Positions 1-11,249 of a stretch of DNA of 64,000 bases are shown here, piece by piece (positions within the stretch are counted from its first letter, which is position 1; each line of letters begins with the position of its first letter). Under the pieces are notes generated by a model. It was not told where the DNA came from, made no database searches, and was given only the letters and a program-made list of their open reading frames with translations. The stretch is from Malaya genurostris. Lineage: Eukaryota; Arthropoda; Insecta; Diptera; Culicidae. The stretch is from contig NC_080572.1 of NCBI RefSeq assembly GCF_030247185.1, forward strand, positions 84,270,435 to 84,334,434. The letters are read 5' to 3'. The position numbers and the translations under genes are program-made.

Positions 1-97
1 GTTCAGCTCCTGAATTCAGATCTAGAATTCATTTCCAGAATCCAGGCCCTCAATCAAAATTCAGATTTCGTGTTTAAAATCCAGTTCATGAATCCTT
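1..97. repeat. Degenerate CCAGAATTCAG-type simple repeat
   Basis: Irregular repetition of words such as CCAGAATCCAG, GAATTCAG and TTCCAG fills the stretch up to the mariner insertion. The same word family recurs at about 48782-48995, so this is a dispersed low-complexity repeat and not coding sequence. Confidence 0.55.
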
Positions 98-99
98 TA

Positions 100-1013
100 T
101 CAGGTGTACAATTTTGCTTCCGCCGTTTTCCGATAGTTGGCTGTACCGGCTGAAGCATGTTAAAATACATGGATAATAATGCCTTTAAAGTGAGTGTGTA
201 CAGTGCTTAACGAATTGTCATCGCCGTTTCAGTGACAGTTGTTCTTGTTTTCGTATTATTCACGCTCGAAAATGTCTGTTTATGTGCCCAATTCTCGCCA
301 TTTGCGGGAAGTTTTACTTTTCTGTTACAATTCGAAAAAAAATGCAACTGAAGCGCATCGAATACTTTCAGAAACTCACGGTGATTCTGCTCTGAGTAAA
401 AGAACGTGTCGGGAGTGGTTTGAACGTTTTAAAAATGGTGATTTCGACGTCGAAGACAAACATGATGGTGGAAGAGAAAAAAACCTTCAAAGATGAATAA
501 CAATTTACTACGAGCTCTTAAAACCGGGTGAAACCATCACAGGAGATCGCTACCGAACGCAACTGATGCGCCTTAGTCGCGCGCTAAAAGAAAAGCGGCC
601 ACAGTAACAAGAGCGACATGGCAAAGTCGTCCTCCAACACGACAATGCTCGGCCTCACGTCGCAAAAGTGGTCAAAAAGTACCTGGAAACGCTGAAATGG
701 GAAGTTTTGCCTCACCCGACGCATTCCCCAGATGTCGCCCCTCCTGACGTCCACCTATTCCGTTCGATGGCACACGGCCTGGCAGATCAACATTTGCAAT
801 CCTTCGAAGAGTTGGAAAAATGGATTGCTTCATAGATAGCGTCAAAAAGGACTCCTTTTTTCGAGCCGGGATCCGAAAATTTCCGGAAAGATAGAAGAAA
901 GTTGTCGCTAGCGACGGACAATACTTTGAATAATACATCTGTAAGCACTTTTTCGTAATAAAGCTTTAAATTTTGGAGAAAAAGCAAAGGCGGAAGCAAA
1001 GTTGTACACCTAA
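100..1013 (+). mobile_element. Internally deleted mariner element with both TIRs and TA target
   Basis: The ends are matching imperfect inverted repeats of about 28 bp, starting TCAGGTGTACAA on the left and, read inwards from the right, TTAGGTGTACAA. A TA dinucleotide flanks each end (98-99 and 1014-1015), as expected of Tc1/mariner insertion. At 914 bp the copy is shorter than the ~1.3 kb usual for mariner, because the middle of the transposase gene is gone. It therefore cannot make transposase but could have been mobilised by an intact relative, since both ends remain. Confidence 0.88.
272..930 (+). pseudogene. mariner transposase, internally deleted and broken
   Basis: The first 75 codons (272-496) encode the N-terminal helix-turn-helix region, including the mariner-like segment SKRTCREWFERFKNGDFD. 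The reading frame then breaks. In another frame, with stops, the C-terminal half resumes from about 502, with the ITGDRYRTQLMRL, LQHDNARPHVAK and SPDVAPPDVHLFRSM segments that surround later acidic residues of the DD34D catalytic triad. The central part holding the first catalytic aspartate is missing. There are in-frame stops near 604 and 832. The ATG at 272 is chosen because homology starts there; the open frame extends a little upstream without support. Non-functional. Confidence 0.85.
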
Positions 1014-1579
1014 TATATTATTACTATGGTATTTTAATGTTGAACGTAAAACAGGTTTTGAAACATTCTTGAATTTTGAATTTCGAAATATATTTAACGC
1101 AGCTTTATATGGTAAACCTTATGAAGAACTGTCCATTTTTTTATTTAACAGTATATTTTAATTGAAGCACACTGCCTTAGCTCTAAAATGCCGAGAGTAT
1201 TTCTTAACTGTACTTAAGACTAGGATAATTTCATGAATTGTAACGTTGTTGTTTTTGGTTCACATTGTCGTATGCTGACAACTGAAACTCTGGGGGACTC
1301 CAGTCTTCTGTTTTAGTCAACAGTGGTTGATGGGATGAATCTTACATAAGGATTGTCCAGATGACGTGGACACTAGTCGATGGTGGCCGTATTCTTTTGT
1401 TTCTGTGCACTTGGCTTCTATATGATCTTAAAATGATTTTCAGAATGCTTTTGTGGCGTTAAGAGTTTTAATGTGAGATTTATGATGTAACACTCATGTA
1501 TTTACTAAAATTGAAAATGTTACTTGAGATAATCTTACAGGAAAATGAATTAATGTGTGTTCGATTTCATGGTGTTTGG
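1014..1579. other. AT-rich intergenic stretch, no gene seen
   Basis: Lies between the mariner and the target duplication of the Jockey element. No convincing reading frame, RNA gene or known repeat was recognised. Confidence 0.5.
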
Positions 1580-1586
1580 TTAAATA

Positions 1587-1626
<40 letters not shown>

Positions 1627-1842
1627 ATTCATTGGAATATGAGTTAAAATTAAATTATTAAGATTTAAATTGGGTGTTCAGCCACAAGTGAAGACTTTTC
1701 AGCCCTGTTATATATATATGATTTGGTTATTACCATGAAGACATTATTTGCTTCCGCAATTCTGAGATTTTTGTGTAGGGAAAATTCTAAACCTACTTGT
1801 GTTGTGTAATGGGGAAAAGGAACTTACATACTAACTTACTAA

Positions 1843-4430
1843 CTAATACAGAGAGCGAATCGATTCAATTGAAGATTGCGTCGATTTTTGTCGGAATTTG
1901 CTTATAATATTATGTGACATTACATCTAATGGTTCTATATTTGTGAGTCTGTGTAACTCATTTGTGCTAAACCAGGGAGGACGCTTCAAAATCATTTTCA
2001 GAATTTTATTCTGAATCCTTTGAAGCGTTTTCTTCCTGGTGGAACAACAACTTGACCAAATTGGTACCGCATAAAGCATGGCTGGTCTGAAAATTTGTTT
2101 ATAAATTAACAGTTTGTTTTTTAGACAGAGCTTAGAATTTCTGTTTATAAGAGGATATAAACATTTGATATATTTATTACACTTTGCCTGGATTCCTTCA
2201 ATGTGATCCTTGAAAGTGAGTTTTTTGTCATACGTTAAACCTAAGTATTTAGCTTGATCAGACCATGTCAATTCCAAGCCATTCAATTTGAGAATGTGAT
2301 TATTGGTTGGTTTAAGAAAAGAAGCTCTTGGCTTATGAGGAAAGATAATTAATTGCGTTTTTGCTGCATTTGGTTTAATTTTCCATTTTGACAGATAATC
2401 ACTGAAAATATTTAAACTTCTTTGTAGGCGACTGCAGATCACTCTTAGATTTCTACCTGTGGCTAACAGACTTGTGTCGTCACAGAATAGCGATTTCTGA
2501 CAACCAACGGGTAGATTTGGAAGATCAGAAGTGAAAATATTATACAAGATTGGAGCTACGCTCGAACCCTGCGGAACACCGGCTCGTACGGGTAGAAATT
2601 CAGATTTACAATTCTGATAGCTAACCTGAAGAGTACGATCAGTTAAATAATTTTGAATCATTTTGATCAAATAAATAGGAAACTGGAAATCGGACATTTT
2701 TGCTATTAAACCTTTGTGCCAAACACTGTCGAATGCTTTTTCTATGTCTAGAAGAGCAACTCCAGTGGATAACCCAGAAGATTTATTTGATTTTAGCATG
2801 TTCGTTACTCTGACAAGTTGATGAGTAGTTGAATGTTCATGACGAAATCCAAACTGCTCTGGTAAAAAAATTGAATTCTCATTTATATGAGTCATCATTC
2901 TCAACAAGATAATTTTTTCAAAAAGTTTACTGATAGAAGAAAGTAAGCTAATTGGGCGATAACTTGATGTTTATGCTGGGTTTTTATCAGGTTTTAGGAT
3001 AGGAATTACTTTAGCGTTTTTTCATCTTTTTGTGAAGTAAGCTAATGAAAAACACTTGTTGAAAATTTTAACCAGGAGTCTCAAGGCAACATCGGGAAGA
3101 TTTTTAATAAGAATATTAAAAATTCCTCAATAATGTCATCGTGTGACAACACTTGGGTTGAAATATGATCATATTTCAGTGAGACTTCATTTTCAATAGG
3201 ACTCACAACGTTTAAATTAAAATTGTGAACACTCTCGAACTGCTGAGCAAGTTTTTGAGCTTTTTCACCATTTGTAAGAAGTATTTGATTTCCTTCCTTG
3301 AGAGCAGGAATTGGTTTCTGAGGTTTCTTAAGAACCTTAGAAAGTTTCCAGAAAGGTTTAGAATATGGTTTAATTTGTTCAACTTCTTTAGCGAAATTTT
3401 CATTTCGCAAAAGAGTAAATCTATGTTTAATTTCTTTTTGTAAATCCTTAACTATGTTTTTCATAGCTGGATCACGAGAACGTTGATATTGTCGTCGACG
3501 AACATTCTTCAACCGAATGAGCAGTTGAAGATTGTCATCGATGATAGGAGAATTTAATTTAGTTTGAGCTTTGGGAACTGAAAGATTTCTAGCTTCGATA
3601 ATATAGTGATTCAAATTGTCAATTGCTGTGTCGATGTCCGCAGAATTTTCTAAAATAGTTTCATGATCCACATGATTTTCAATGTGAGATCTGTAATCCA
3701 ACCAATTAGCTCTATGATAGTTGAAAATAGAACTAATTGGATTAATTATAGCTTCGTTGGAAAGTCTGAATGTTACTGGAAGATGATCTGAGTCAAAGTC
3801 AGCATGAGTAATCGGTTCACTACAAATGTGACTTTGATCTGTTAGAACCAGATCAATTATTGACGGATTTTTCACGGAAGAGAAACAAGTAGGATTACTG
3901 GGATGAAGAACTGTGAAGTAACCAGCTGAGAGTTGATTATGAAGTATTTTACCATTACTGTTATTTTGCCTACAATTCCACTGGACATGCTTAGCATTTA
4001 AGTCCCCTATTACGAAAAATTTCGATCGATATCTTGTAAGTTTTTGCAAATCGCCTTTAAAGAAATTTAATTGTTCGCCGGTGCATTGGAATGGCAAATA
4101 TGCTCCAGCGATGAAATAAATTCCATGAATGGTTTCAACTTCGATTCCCAAGCTTTCAATAACTTTAGTATTGAAAGAAGGTAAAATTCGATGTTTAATT
4201 TGCCGTTGGACAAAAATGGCAACTCCACCACCCATTCCAGTAAACCTGTCAAATCGATGAACCACATAATGTGGATTACTTTTCAATTTTACATTTGGTT
4301 TAAGAAAAGTTTCTGTCACAATGGCAATATGAATTTTGTGAACTTTGAGAAAATTATAAAATTCATCTTCACTCGATTTCAAAGAGCGAGCATTCCAATT
4401 TAAAATATTCAAATAATTATTTAACATCAC
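1843..4430 (-). pseudogene. ORF2 (endonuclease-reverse transcriptase) of the Jockey element, disrupted
   Basis: From the ATG at 4430 the N-terminus is an apurinic-like endonuclease with the motifs LNILNWNARSL, VTETFL, GDLNAKHVQWNC and SDHLPV. The frame is lost near 3105 by a frameshift. Two further in-frame stops follow, near 3030 and 2975, before the reverse transcriptase reopens at 2907. The RT has GFRHEHSTTHQL, LLDIEKAFDSVWH, AGVPQGSSVAPILYN and FCDDTSLL. The last has Cys where most relatives of the F/YADD box have Ala, but both catalytic aspartates are kept. The frame ends at 1843. The disablements sit together around the junction of the linker and the RT, and the remainder is open. Confidence 0.87.
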
Positions 4431-4587
4431 TGTTAAATTTTATATTCATTATAATATTATTTGCAAATTTCCATCCGATTTGAAATGCTTCAAAAAGTGA
4501 TGAAGTTGAATTCATTTGAATGATCATTTGAAAAAGTTGATCTTGTAGGTAGATCATTTTATTTTCAGTTATATCGCCTAAATCGAC

Positions 4588-5961
4588 TTAATTTAAAGAA
4601 GCGAATGGCATTGAAGGAATATTTGTAGGTAGACTGCCATTAGAAGAAGATGATTTGGCCGGTCTACCTATTAATAAATTGTTTTCGTTAGAAGAAGAAC
4701 TGCAAGGCGGTCCTGTGTTTTGATTATTTACATTAGAAGAAATAGGTGATAGATTTCTACCTAATATACCAGCATAACTGACATTAGAAGAAGATGATGA
4801 CGAGGTCGATCTACCTGTCAATAAATTGTTTTCGTTAGAAGACGAATTGGCAGGCGTACCTGTTTTTTGTTTCGAAGAAATCAGTGCCGAATTAGGCGTG
4901 GCATTTGTAACGGTTTTTTGATTTTCAGGTATGTTCTGTAAATTTAAGGTCGTTGATTTGACTTGTTGTCAAAGCGAACGAGCGTTTAAAATTTTTTCCC
5001 TGACAGGACATTTCAAATAATTGGATTTATGATTTCCATTGCAATTTGAACATGAAAATTTATCAGTGGTTTCATTCGTTGGACAATCGTCTTTCGAATG
5101 CGATTTACCACAATTCAAACACCGTATATCCATATGACAATTTTTGGTTCCATGACCGAAGCCTTGGCAACGACGACATTGCGTTAAGTTTGCAATACGA
5201 TTATGCCGTTTATAATGTTCCCAATGAATTTTAATGTGGGAAATGAAACGTACCTTTTCTAAAGTTTTCAAATTGTTTACATCACTTCGATTGAAGTGTA
5301 TTAGGTAAAGTTCATGGGAAATTCCAGAGCGTGGTTTAGAAGTACCATTCGCTCTTTTTTTCATAAGTATTACTTGGGAAGGGGCAAAACCAAGCAATTC
5401 TTTTAGTTCATTTTTAATTTCATCAATACTTTGATCATTTGATAATCCTTTCAAGACAGCCTTGAAGGGTCTGTCTGATTTTATATCATATGAATAAAAT
5501 TTATGAAGTTTTTCGGACAAATATCGAATAAGACGTTCGTAATCATCCAATCCATCCACCAAGACTCGACATTCTCCTCTTCGTCCGATTTGAAATGAGA
5601 CTTTTACTTCCGGGAGAAAAGTAGAAAGCTCAGTACGGAATGCTTTGAAGTCGGAAATCATCACCGTCACTGGTGGCATAGATTGATGTTTCTTCCCAGA
5701 ACGACAAGCGTCCATTTTGGGAATTTTTGAAGAATTTTCTTCTATGTCGCTACAATCGGATTCAGGAAGAATCTCGTAAATATTGTTAGACGGCATAGAA
5801 TCAACGGAAGGGAAATCCGTCCGTTGTCTTTTATTTTTACATTCAGATTCTATAAGATCGTGAATGTTATTAGAAAAATGTTGAATAACGGATTGTGATT
5901 TATTCCGTATTGAATTATTTTTAGCCTTAGGCTTGTTGCCTTTCCGGTTGGACGCAGGCAT
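4588..5961 (-). pseudogene. ORF1 (gag-like zinc-knuckle protein) of the Jockey element, one stop
   Basis: The first 330 codons (5961-4972) run from an ATG. They give a basic N-terminus, a middle region resembling the PRE_C2HC domain (about residues 155-200), and three CCHC-type zinc knuckles from residue 262 to about 318: CX2CX4HX4C, CX2CX3HX4C and a looser third one. This layout is typical of Jockey-clade ORF1 proteins, which bind element RNA. A single TGA at 4969-4971 ends the frame, but the same frame stays open to 4588 and encodes a Ser/Asn-rich C-terminus. The TGA is therefore best read as a point mutation in a protein of about 457 residues. Confidence 0.82.
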
Positions 5962-6054
5962 TTTTGAAATTAATGAAATTTTAAATTAAATTAACTAGGC
6001 TAAATTAGTCTTCGATTAGACTCCTAGCTAGCCTTAAAAAAGGCTGATTAATTT

Positions 6055-6116
6055 CTTAGTCACTCTAATATCACTCTTTGTATCACTTAGTCACTCTAAT
6101 ATCACTCTTTGTATCA
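6055..6116 (-). repeat. Two 31-bp tandem units in the 5' leader of the Jockey element
   Basis: A 31-bp unit beginning CTTAGTCACTCTAATATCAC on the + strand is repeated exactly at 6055-6085 and 6086-6116, with a partial third unit. It lies between the element's 5' end and ORF1, where promoter or leader repeats would be expected. Confidence 0.8.
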
Positions 6117-6271
6117 CTTAGTCACTTAGTTAGTGATTCAGGTAGCTTTGAAAAAGACTGAAGCCTTGAATCAATGAAACTCTAGGTAGCCAGAAAAAAA
6201 TTCCAGGAGCCAAGAGCTATACGCGTGCGGTGCGAACGACTGTTCAACACCGACTGATTAAATATAAGATT

Positions 6272-6748
6272 ATTTTTGAGTTTGCCTCGGGCACCAGAAA
6301 TGTTCACTACGGCTCTGTATACTTATACATTCCTCTTTGTGAAAAACATCATATTGCGACACGTTTTATGCATAACGCGAAGCCTTCCTATGCCGACCAA
6401 AGCAGAATTGCTACTGAACGAAACTCGAGATGTGAAGCAACGATCAAAACCGTCGGCCACGCAAAAGGATGCCATAATTATGGCCTGCTGTGATTGTTTC
6501 GTGAAAACATAGGTCGATTCTAACCAAATTTTTAATGGTATGCTATTGAAATACTGAAACGGTGTTGCCATACATTTTTAAGTGAAATGCTCTCGACTTG
6601 ATTGGTAGTAAAGTAAATCCATAAATAAATGACTGAGTTATTATTGTTTAAAATTATAACACAAAAAGGTTACGCGGCTTATTTTGTATTTTTTAATTGT
6701 TACCCAGCCCCGTATAGAGAAGGTTAAGGCATTTTTAGTGTCAGAAAG
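6272..6748. other. Intergenic stretch, no gene seen
   Basis: Separates the Jockey element from the first chitin-binding gene. Short open frames on both strands overlap each other, lack recognisable motifs and are taken as chance. Confidence 0.45.
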
Positions 6749-6754
6749 TTTATT
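6749..6754 (-). terminator. Polyadenylation signal AATAAA of chitin-binding gene 1
   Basis: AATAAA on the minus strand, 15 bases after the stop codon region of the gene ending at 6769. The short 3' UTR matches the other two paralogues. Confidence 0.6.
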
Positions 6755-6768
6755 ATAGCCTTCAAAAC

Positions 6769-7536
6769 CTAAACACACTTCTTCGAACTGTTATCGAACA
6801 CCGCATTCCGTGGGCAGTACAGTAATCGCCAGCCTAGGGTTCCCCCAGACATGCGTTGGCACTGATAGTAAGTGTTCGGTTGAATCGTATTCGCATACAA
6901 TCCCTCTTCGGTGCATCGAAAGACACAGTTGTATCCGTTGAAAGAGGCGCCATCGGTGCATCGGTACATTGCAATCGTCTGCAGACCCGTTTTCATGTTC
7001 GTATGACAGTGAGCATAAAAGAGTTTCGCCGTGTCGTACTCATCGAAAACTGACTGCCCGGAACAAGTAACCTTCAAACAGTCCATTTCCGATTCCAATT
7101 TTCGGCAAGGGAATCCGTCCGAGGCCTCCGATGTATAGTGGAAACCGTATCCCACCGGACAACGATGAACTTCCGATTCGGCGAGGTTTGCCATACAGTA
7201 GTGGTATGCATTGCAATCGTACGGATCCGGATAGATTCCGACACCGGTACACGTCAAACTGGCCGCTGGAGGCGCAATAGTTGTTGTTGTTGTTTCACAT
7301 CCCACTGGGACCCAGTCATCGCAAATTGCCAAACCATTGTCGATCATGTTGCAGTACTGCGAATCGTCACATTCCACCGGAAACGAAATATCCGGACTCA
7401 AGCAGACATTCATTGATCGGCATCCAGTACAAAACGTTCCGGAATTTTCACCACACTTCGACGGAGCCTCAGTGATCCCATGCTGGCCAACAACGCTAAG
7501 AAACAGAAGTGGAAACACACTAGAGATATATTTCAT
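6769..7536 (-). CDS. Secreted chitin-binding (peritrophin-A/CBM14) protein, paralogue 1
   Basis: Intronless frame of 255 residues starting at a true ATG (7536-7534). Residues 1 to about 20 form a signal peptide, so the product is exported. An N-terminal cysteine module follows (C28, C36, C39, C45, C56, C62, C72) with the same C-x7/8-C-x2-C-x5-C-x10-C spacing as the two paralogues, then a Thr/Pro linker. Next come three CBM14-like cysteine blocks, starting near C96 (CTGVGIYPDPYDCNAYHYC), C138 and C208. CBM14 domains bind chitin in peritrophic matrix, cuticle or tracheal lining; which of these applies here cannot be told. The codon site where paralogues 2 and 3 have an intron is continuous here, suggesting intron loss or a retrocopy. 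A TATA box lies about 60 bp upstream. Confidence 0.88.
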   Translation of the reverse strand: MKYISSVFPLLFLSVVGQHGITEAPSKCGENSGTFCTGCRSMNVCLSPDISFPVECDDSQYCNMIDNGLAICDDWVPVGCETTTTTIAPPAASLTCTGVGIYPDPYDCNAYHYCMANLAESEVHRCPVGYGFHYTSEASDGFPCRKLESEMDCLKVTCSGQSVFDEYDTAKLFYAHCHTNMKTGLQTIAMYRCTDGASFNGYNCVFRCTEEGLYANTIQPNTYYQCQRMSGGTLGWRLLYCPRNAVFDNSSKKCV

Positions 7537-7593
7537 GCCTTAAATATGAATGAAGACTGGTACTTTTGTGCTTAATGGAATCTTTTGTGGACG

Positions 7594-7599
7594 TTTATA
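7594..7599 (-). promoter_or_regulatory. TATA box of chitin-binding gene 1
   Basis: TATAAA on the minus strand, 58 bases upstream of the ATG, within TTATAAACG. A start of transcription about 30 bases downstream would leave a short leader, as in paralogues 2 and 3. Confidence 0.55.
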
Positions 7600-7603
7600 A
7601 GGT

Positions 7604-8389
7604 ACAGATAAGTAATGGAATGATATTTGAATAATATCAGTGTATTAAAATGTATTTTTGTTTGGGCACACAATGTTTTCATAGCTCATGGCGGTATGGT
7701 TCTTGCTTGAAGTGAAACGAGATTATTAAAATGTGTGAGCAATTATAATCTTATCAAAGTTTGTTTTGATATGCTGATAGAGTATCATAATGTGTTGTTT
7801 GCTTAACGGTTAAAGTGCGTCGTATGAGAAACAGGATTAAAAGTATTGATTATAGAAAATTCCTGTCGTACAATTTTATTATATACATTATTTGAATAAA
7901 GACTGCTACCAAAAATTTTAAGTATAAGTTGAAAGTGCACTAATTTCTTGGATTGAATTATGTGAATATTGGATTGAATTATGTGAATATTAATATATTG
8001 AATTATGAGAATATTAATAATTTATGAATTAATCGAATAATTGAAACTGCTACATGATCATCTTGGTGATTCGATAAAACAATTCTCCTGTCATCTAAAC
8101 GAGCTCATTGAAACAGTTTCACTAAGCAACATAAACATTTTTGACATAAATAGTTTCCAGATTTATCACGTGGATCAATATATCTGGAGACTGATACATA
8201 GATGGCGTTACCAACCGAATTTCCGCATTATTTTTCATGACTAAAAAACTTCCGAAGATACCTGTCAAAATTTCCTTGCATCCTGATTTTTGTTCCATGA
8301 GTTACAGTAATTGAAGTGAAGCTCGTTTTGATATTCGCAAAACTATGGATTCGAAACTATTTGGTCTGTTGATTTATCTTTACTTTTTG
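7604..8389. other. AT-rich intergenic stretch with a short tandem repeat
   Basis: No gene seen. Around 7950-8020 a unit of about 20 bp (GGATTGAATTATGTGAATAT) is repeated two to three times with decay. The rest is AT-rich DNA without recognised features. Confidence 0.5.
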
Positions 8390-8700
8390 ATTAAATAACT
8401 CAGTGCAAGCTCAGTAATGGCTTGAAAAGTGCTACAGGGACTCTGTGCTCCATCAAAATCAACCATTCGTCGATGGTTTGCTGAGTTCAACCGTTCTCGT
8501 ATTGGCACTGAAGATGCTGAACGTCAAAGGAAGTAATTACACCAGAAACCGTCAAAAAAGTTCACCAAATCATATTTGAAAACCGTAAATCAAAATTACC
8601 TGTGTTTGTTGTCATTTTAAGCATATCATACGGCTATATGTGTGTCTATGAAAAGCTGTTGTCAAAGCACCGGATACCGATGCTCACATGTCGTTGATTC
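8390..8700 (+). pseudogene. mariner transposase N-terminal fragment, decayed
   Basis: In shifting frames the sequence matches the DNA-binding half of a mariner transposase. A helix-turn-helix piece (RRWFAEFNRSRIGTEDAER, near 8470-8530) is followed after a frameshift by VITPETVKKVHQIIFENRK. Several stops and frameshifts make it non-coding. The family differs from the element at 100-1013. It could be part of the same insertion as the catalytic fragment at 10605-10775, separated by later insertions. Confidence 0.65.
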
Positions 8701-9599
8701 CCAGCATTGTTAAAAGCTTTTTCGTCGAAATAATTCGATTTTTGTCGTGAATACGACTTACATTATTATGGGGCGCCATTTCAAAATTTACCCTCTGAGA
8801 GAGTGATAAGTTTTTGATCATAAATATCTCTTATTGTATCTAACGAATCAACATAATTTTTGCTACATGCCATCGGAAATATGATCACAATTTTATGATA
8901 AAATTTTCAGTTGTTTGACATAATCTCAAATAATTCAAAATTAAACTTTTCTGAAATGTTTGGTATAAACGAGTATCAAAGAGGATAATTCATAAGGCGC
9001 GTTTGCCTTTCTTGTATTTTGAAAACTCATAGCTCAGTGATCTGTGAAAGGATAGCAACAGCATTAAAGTATTTCAATAGTACTCTATTGAAAAACCTGT
9101 CTCATTTGACCCATATCAACACCAGCCAATCAAAGCGCGTTCTGAGGAAGAGAACAAAATATCTGCTGCTGTACAACAAATCGTTCGAGAAAAATATTCC
9201 GAACAGTGATTAATATCGTAGTGAGTTCGACAATTTGGTCCTTCTGAAAGGCAGGAATGAATCCCATACAGCATCCTGATAGTTTCTTTCAATGAAATGC
9301 AAATCGGAAATTAAATAATCGACATTAAAATTCTGTATGCGGCATTTTCTATAGCCGTTAGGACCGCCCATTAGTGAAAAAGCTACAAACGAAATCACGT
9401 AAAAAGAAACCTCTTAACAAAAATTGGATCAATTTGGATTCTTTCGCCACTGCGAGCAGATGTATTGTGTGTCGTTTGCAAAGCTAGTTTCTCTTCCGAC
9501 AAGAGAGATTACGTCACAGCTGCCAGTTGTTTGCATTGGTGAAAAAACAACGAAAAGAGGACAACGGTGGGGAGCATCGCACAGAATTAGCCGTTCTAA
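8701..9599. other. Gene-free stretch, possibly old repeat DNA
   Basis: After the mariner homology fades, no reading frame with recognisable motifs is present. Short frames at 9019-9213 and 9424-9612 have no ATG-to-motif support and are taken as chance. Confidence 0.4.
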
Positions 9600-10292
9600 T
9601 CAGTGTTGGTGATTGCCGAAAATTTGACAGAAGCTGCTATATTGCTATCTATATTGTATACAACATTTTCAATCCGGTAGAAGATGCTACAAGAACTCGA
9701 GTCTCTCAATGCATGAACCGCGAGAGAATTTTTCTACATTCCTTCGCTCCACTTCATACTCTGAGTATTTAACGGCCCTTAAAAAATTACAGTCTGATAA
9801 TGATCGTTGCTGTGTTGAATTTCCCAAGAGAGAATCGCAAGTTGACAATTATCGCAGAAAATCGAGTCGATGATTCAACTTGATGATTCTCATACTAGGT
9901 TGCAATATTTCAAAACCCTTGTGTGGAGCATTCACATACATTTTCATAGACACAACTTATACAAAGATTATATGCACATAGTTAGAATAAGCGGCAATAG
10001 TAAAATGATTCTATCGCAATTATCAACTGCTTGTTTAGAATCGGATCGCGAAACGAGAATAAGCGACCGTTTGTTGCTTCAGAGAAGATCCCCATAGCAG
10101 CGTGCTAACATTTGATTCTCAGAAATGTCATCGAGAGAAATTCACTCTCGCACTGGTGTCGATTCTATGTTAAATGAGCCATGCCGGGTTTTTGTTGTTG
10201 CGATGATTTCCAACTCTCTTTGATGGCACTGATTCAATCGTTGAAGAGTTGGGAGTGAACGTTCTTTGATACGATGAAAGCCATCCTTGGTT
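9600..10292 (+). repeat. Dispersed ~700-bp repeat, copy 1
   Basis: Almost the whole stretch recurs in reverse orientation at 25028-25727. Shared landmarks run from GTGTTGGTGATTGCCG at one end to AAAGCCATCCTTGG at the other. Neither copy has a conserved long reading frame and no terminal inverted repeat was recognised. It may be a solo LTR or another non-autonomous element; the class is unknown. Confidence 0.75.
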
Positions 10293-10604
10293 CTAATGTC
10301 TCTAAAAGTTTTCTAAATATCTCTTAGGATTTCTTGCTCGTAAATCGAAGGTAAATATCCTCAGTTTAGTGCAAATCTAGAACAGTTTGACTAGATTTGT
10401 GGACTTTTCACTGTATGAAATTCACAGTAATCGAGATCAAGTGAAGCCTTCTTTGTTTTTGCGAAAAATGTGAAAAAGGGGAATGCTTGCATAATTCATA
10501 CAACTGATTAACTAATTGATATTCGGAGTTATGGAACATGACAGTGTTTTTCGTATTCACGACATCCAGTTATGTCTCTGACATTACCCACCCGCCTTTT
10601 TTTC

Positions 10605-10775
10605 TTCGTTATGTGACAATGGATGAAATCGGGATCCATCACTACACTCTGGTGTCAAAGCGGCCGTCAGCCGAGTTGACTGCTGTCGATCAGATCCGTT
10701 CAAAGCGGTCAAAAACGCAAATATGTGTCGGTAAGACTATAGTCTCAACATTTTGGGATTCTAATGTAATTTAGT
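10605..10775 (+). pseudogene. mariner transposase fragment with first catalytic aspartate
   Basis: In one frame the protein reads YVTMDEIGIHHYTLVSKR and continues to GKTIVSTFWDSN. This matches the mariner block that holds the first catalytic aspartate (TMDE) and the following WTA/SAGK/FWD segments. The frame ends at a stop right after the FWD motif and nothing downstream was recognised. A short relic. Confidence 0.7.
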
Positions 10776-10977
10776 TCAACTAGACTACCTTACAAAAGTT
10801 AGACTGTCAATAGCCTTACATTGACTGACCAACTGATGTATTTGAAGAACGATATTGATATCGACTCAACATAAAGAAGAGAAGTCTTTGTCCGAGCGGT
10901 GTGATAATTCCTATCTGTTGGCACTGAAATAATCTCATTTAAACATTTGTAAGACTCTATTCTCGGCTATTAGTATT

Positions 10978-11125
10978 GTGAGCTTATCAAATAACCTAAT
11001 GGTAACTTAGACACGGGTCAAAGTCTTTTGAAATCGTTTTTTCACCTCCGAGATACTCTGCTACATGAAAAAATACCGGAATTTGTCGGTTACGTCTCAT
11101 ATAAGATTACATCTCTCGAACCGAA
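10978..11125 (+). repeat. Divergent repeat related to 40668-40816
   Basis: Both loci share GAGCTTAT-AAATAACCTAAT, a CGGTTACGTC-CATATAA segment and TCTCGAACCG/TCTTGAACCG in the same order. In the second locus the repeat runs straight into the 248-bp TG tract. Confidence 0.55.
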
Positions 11126-11249
11126 AATGTTTGCCATAACCCTTCCAAATCAGATCAATATTGTTAACTTTCAAATAAGCATGCGGTTATCGAAATTCGT
11201 TGAGTCATCTTCGAGAAAATTCAGCCAATGAAAAATGTTACATCATTTC

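Larger units (their letters stand above)
1594..6257 (-). mobile_element. Full-length Juan-like Jockey-clade non-LTR retrotransposon
   Basis: Reads right to left: 5' leader, ORF1 (gag-like), ORF2 (endonuclease plus reverse transcriptase), 3' UTR and a poly-A tract (a run of about 25 T on the + strand from 1594). The whole unit is flanked by a 14-bp target-site duplication, TTAAATATAAGATT, at 1580-1593 and 6258-6271. The 5' end reads TCAGTCGGTG, and a CAGTCG motif occurs again just inside, consistent with Jockey-type internal promoters. Both ORFs carry disabling mutations, so this copy is full length but inactive. A 3' fragment of the same family, about 97% identical by eye over 420 bp, sits at 59564-59988, implying fairly recent activity. 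The Juan assignment rests on recognition of the ORF2 protein and not on a database search. Confidence 0.85.
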
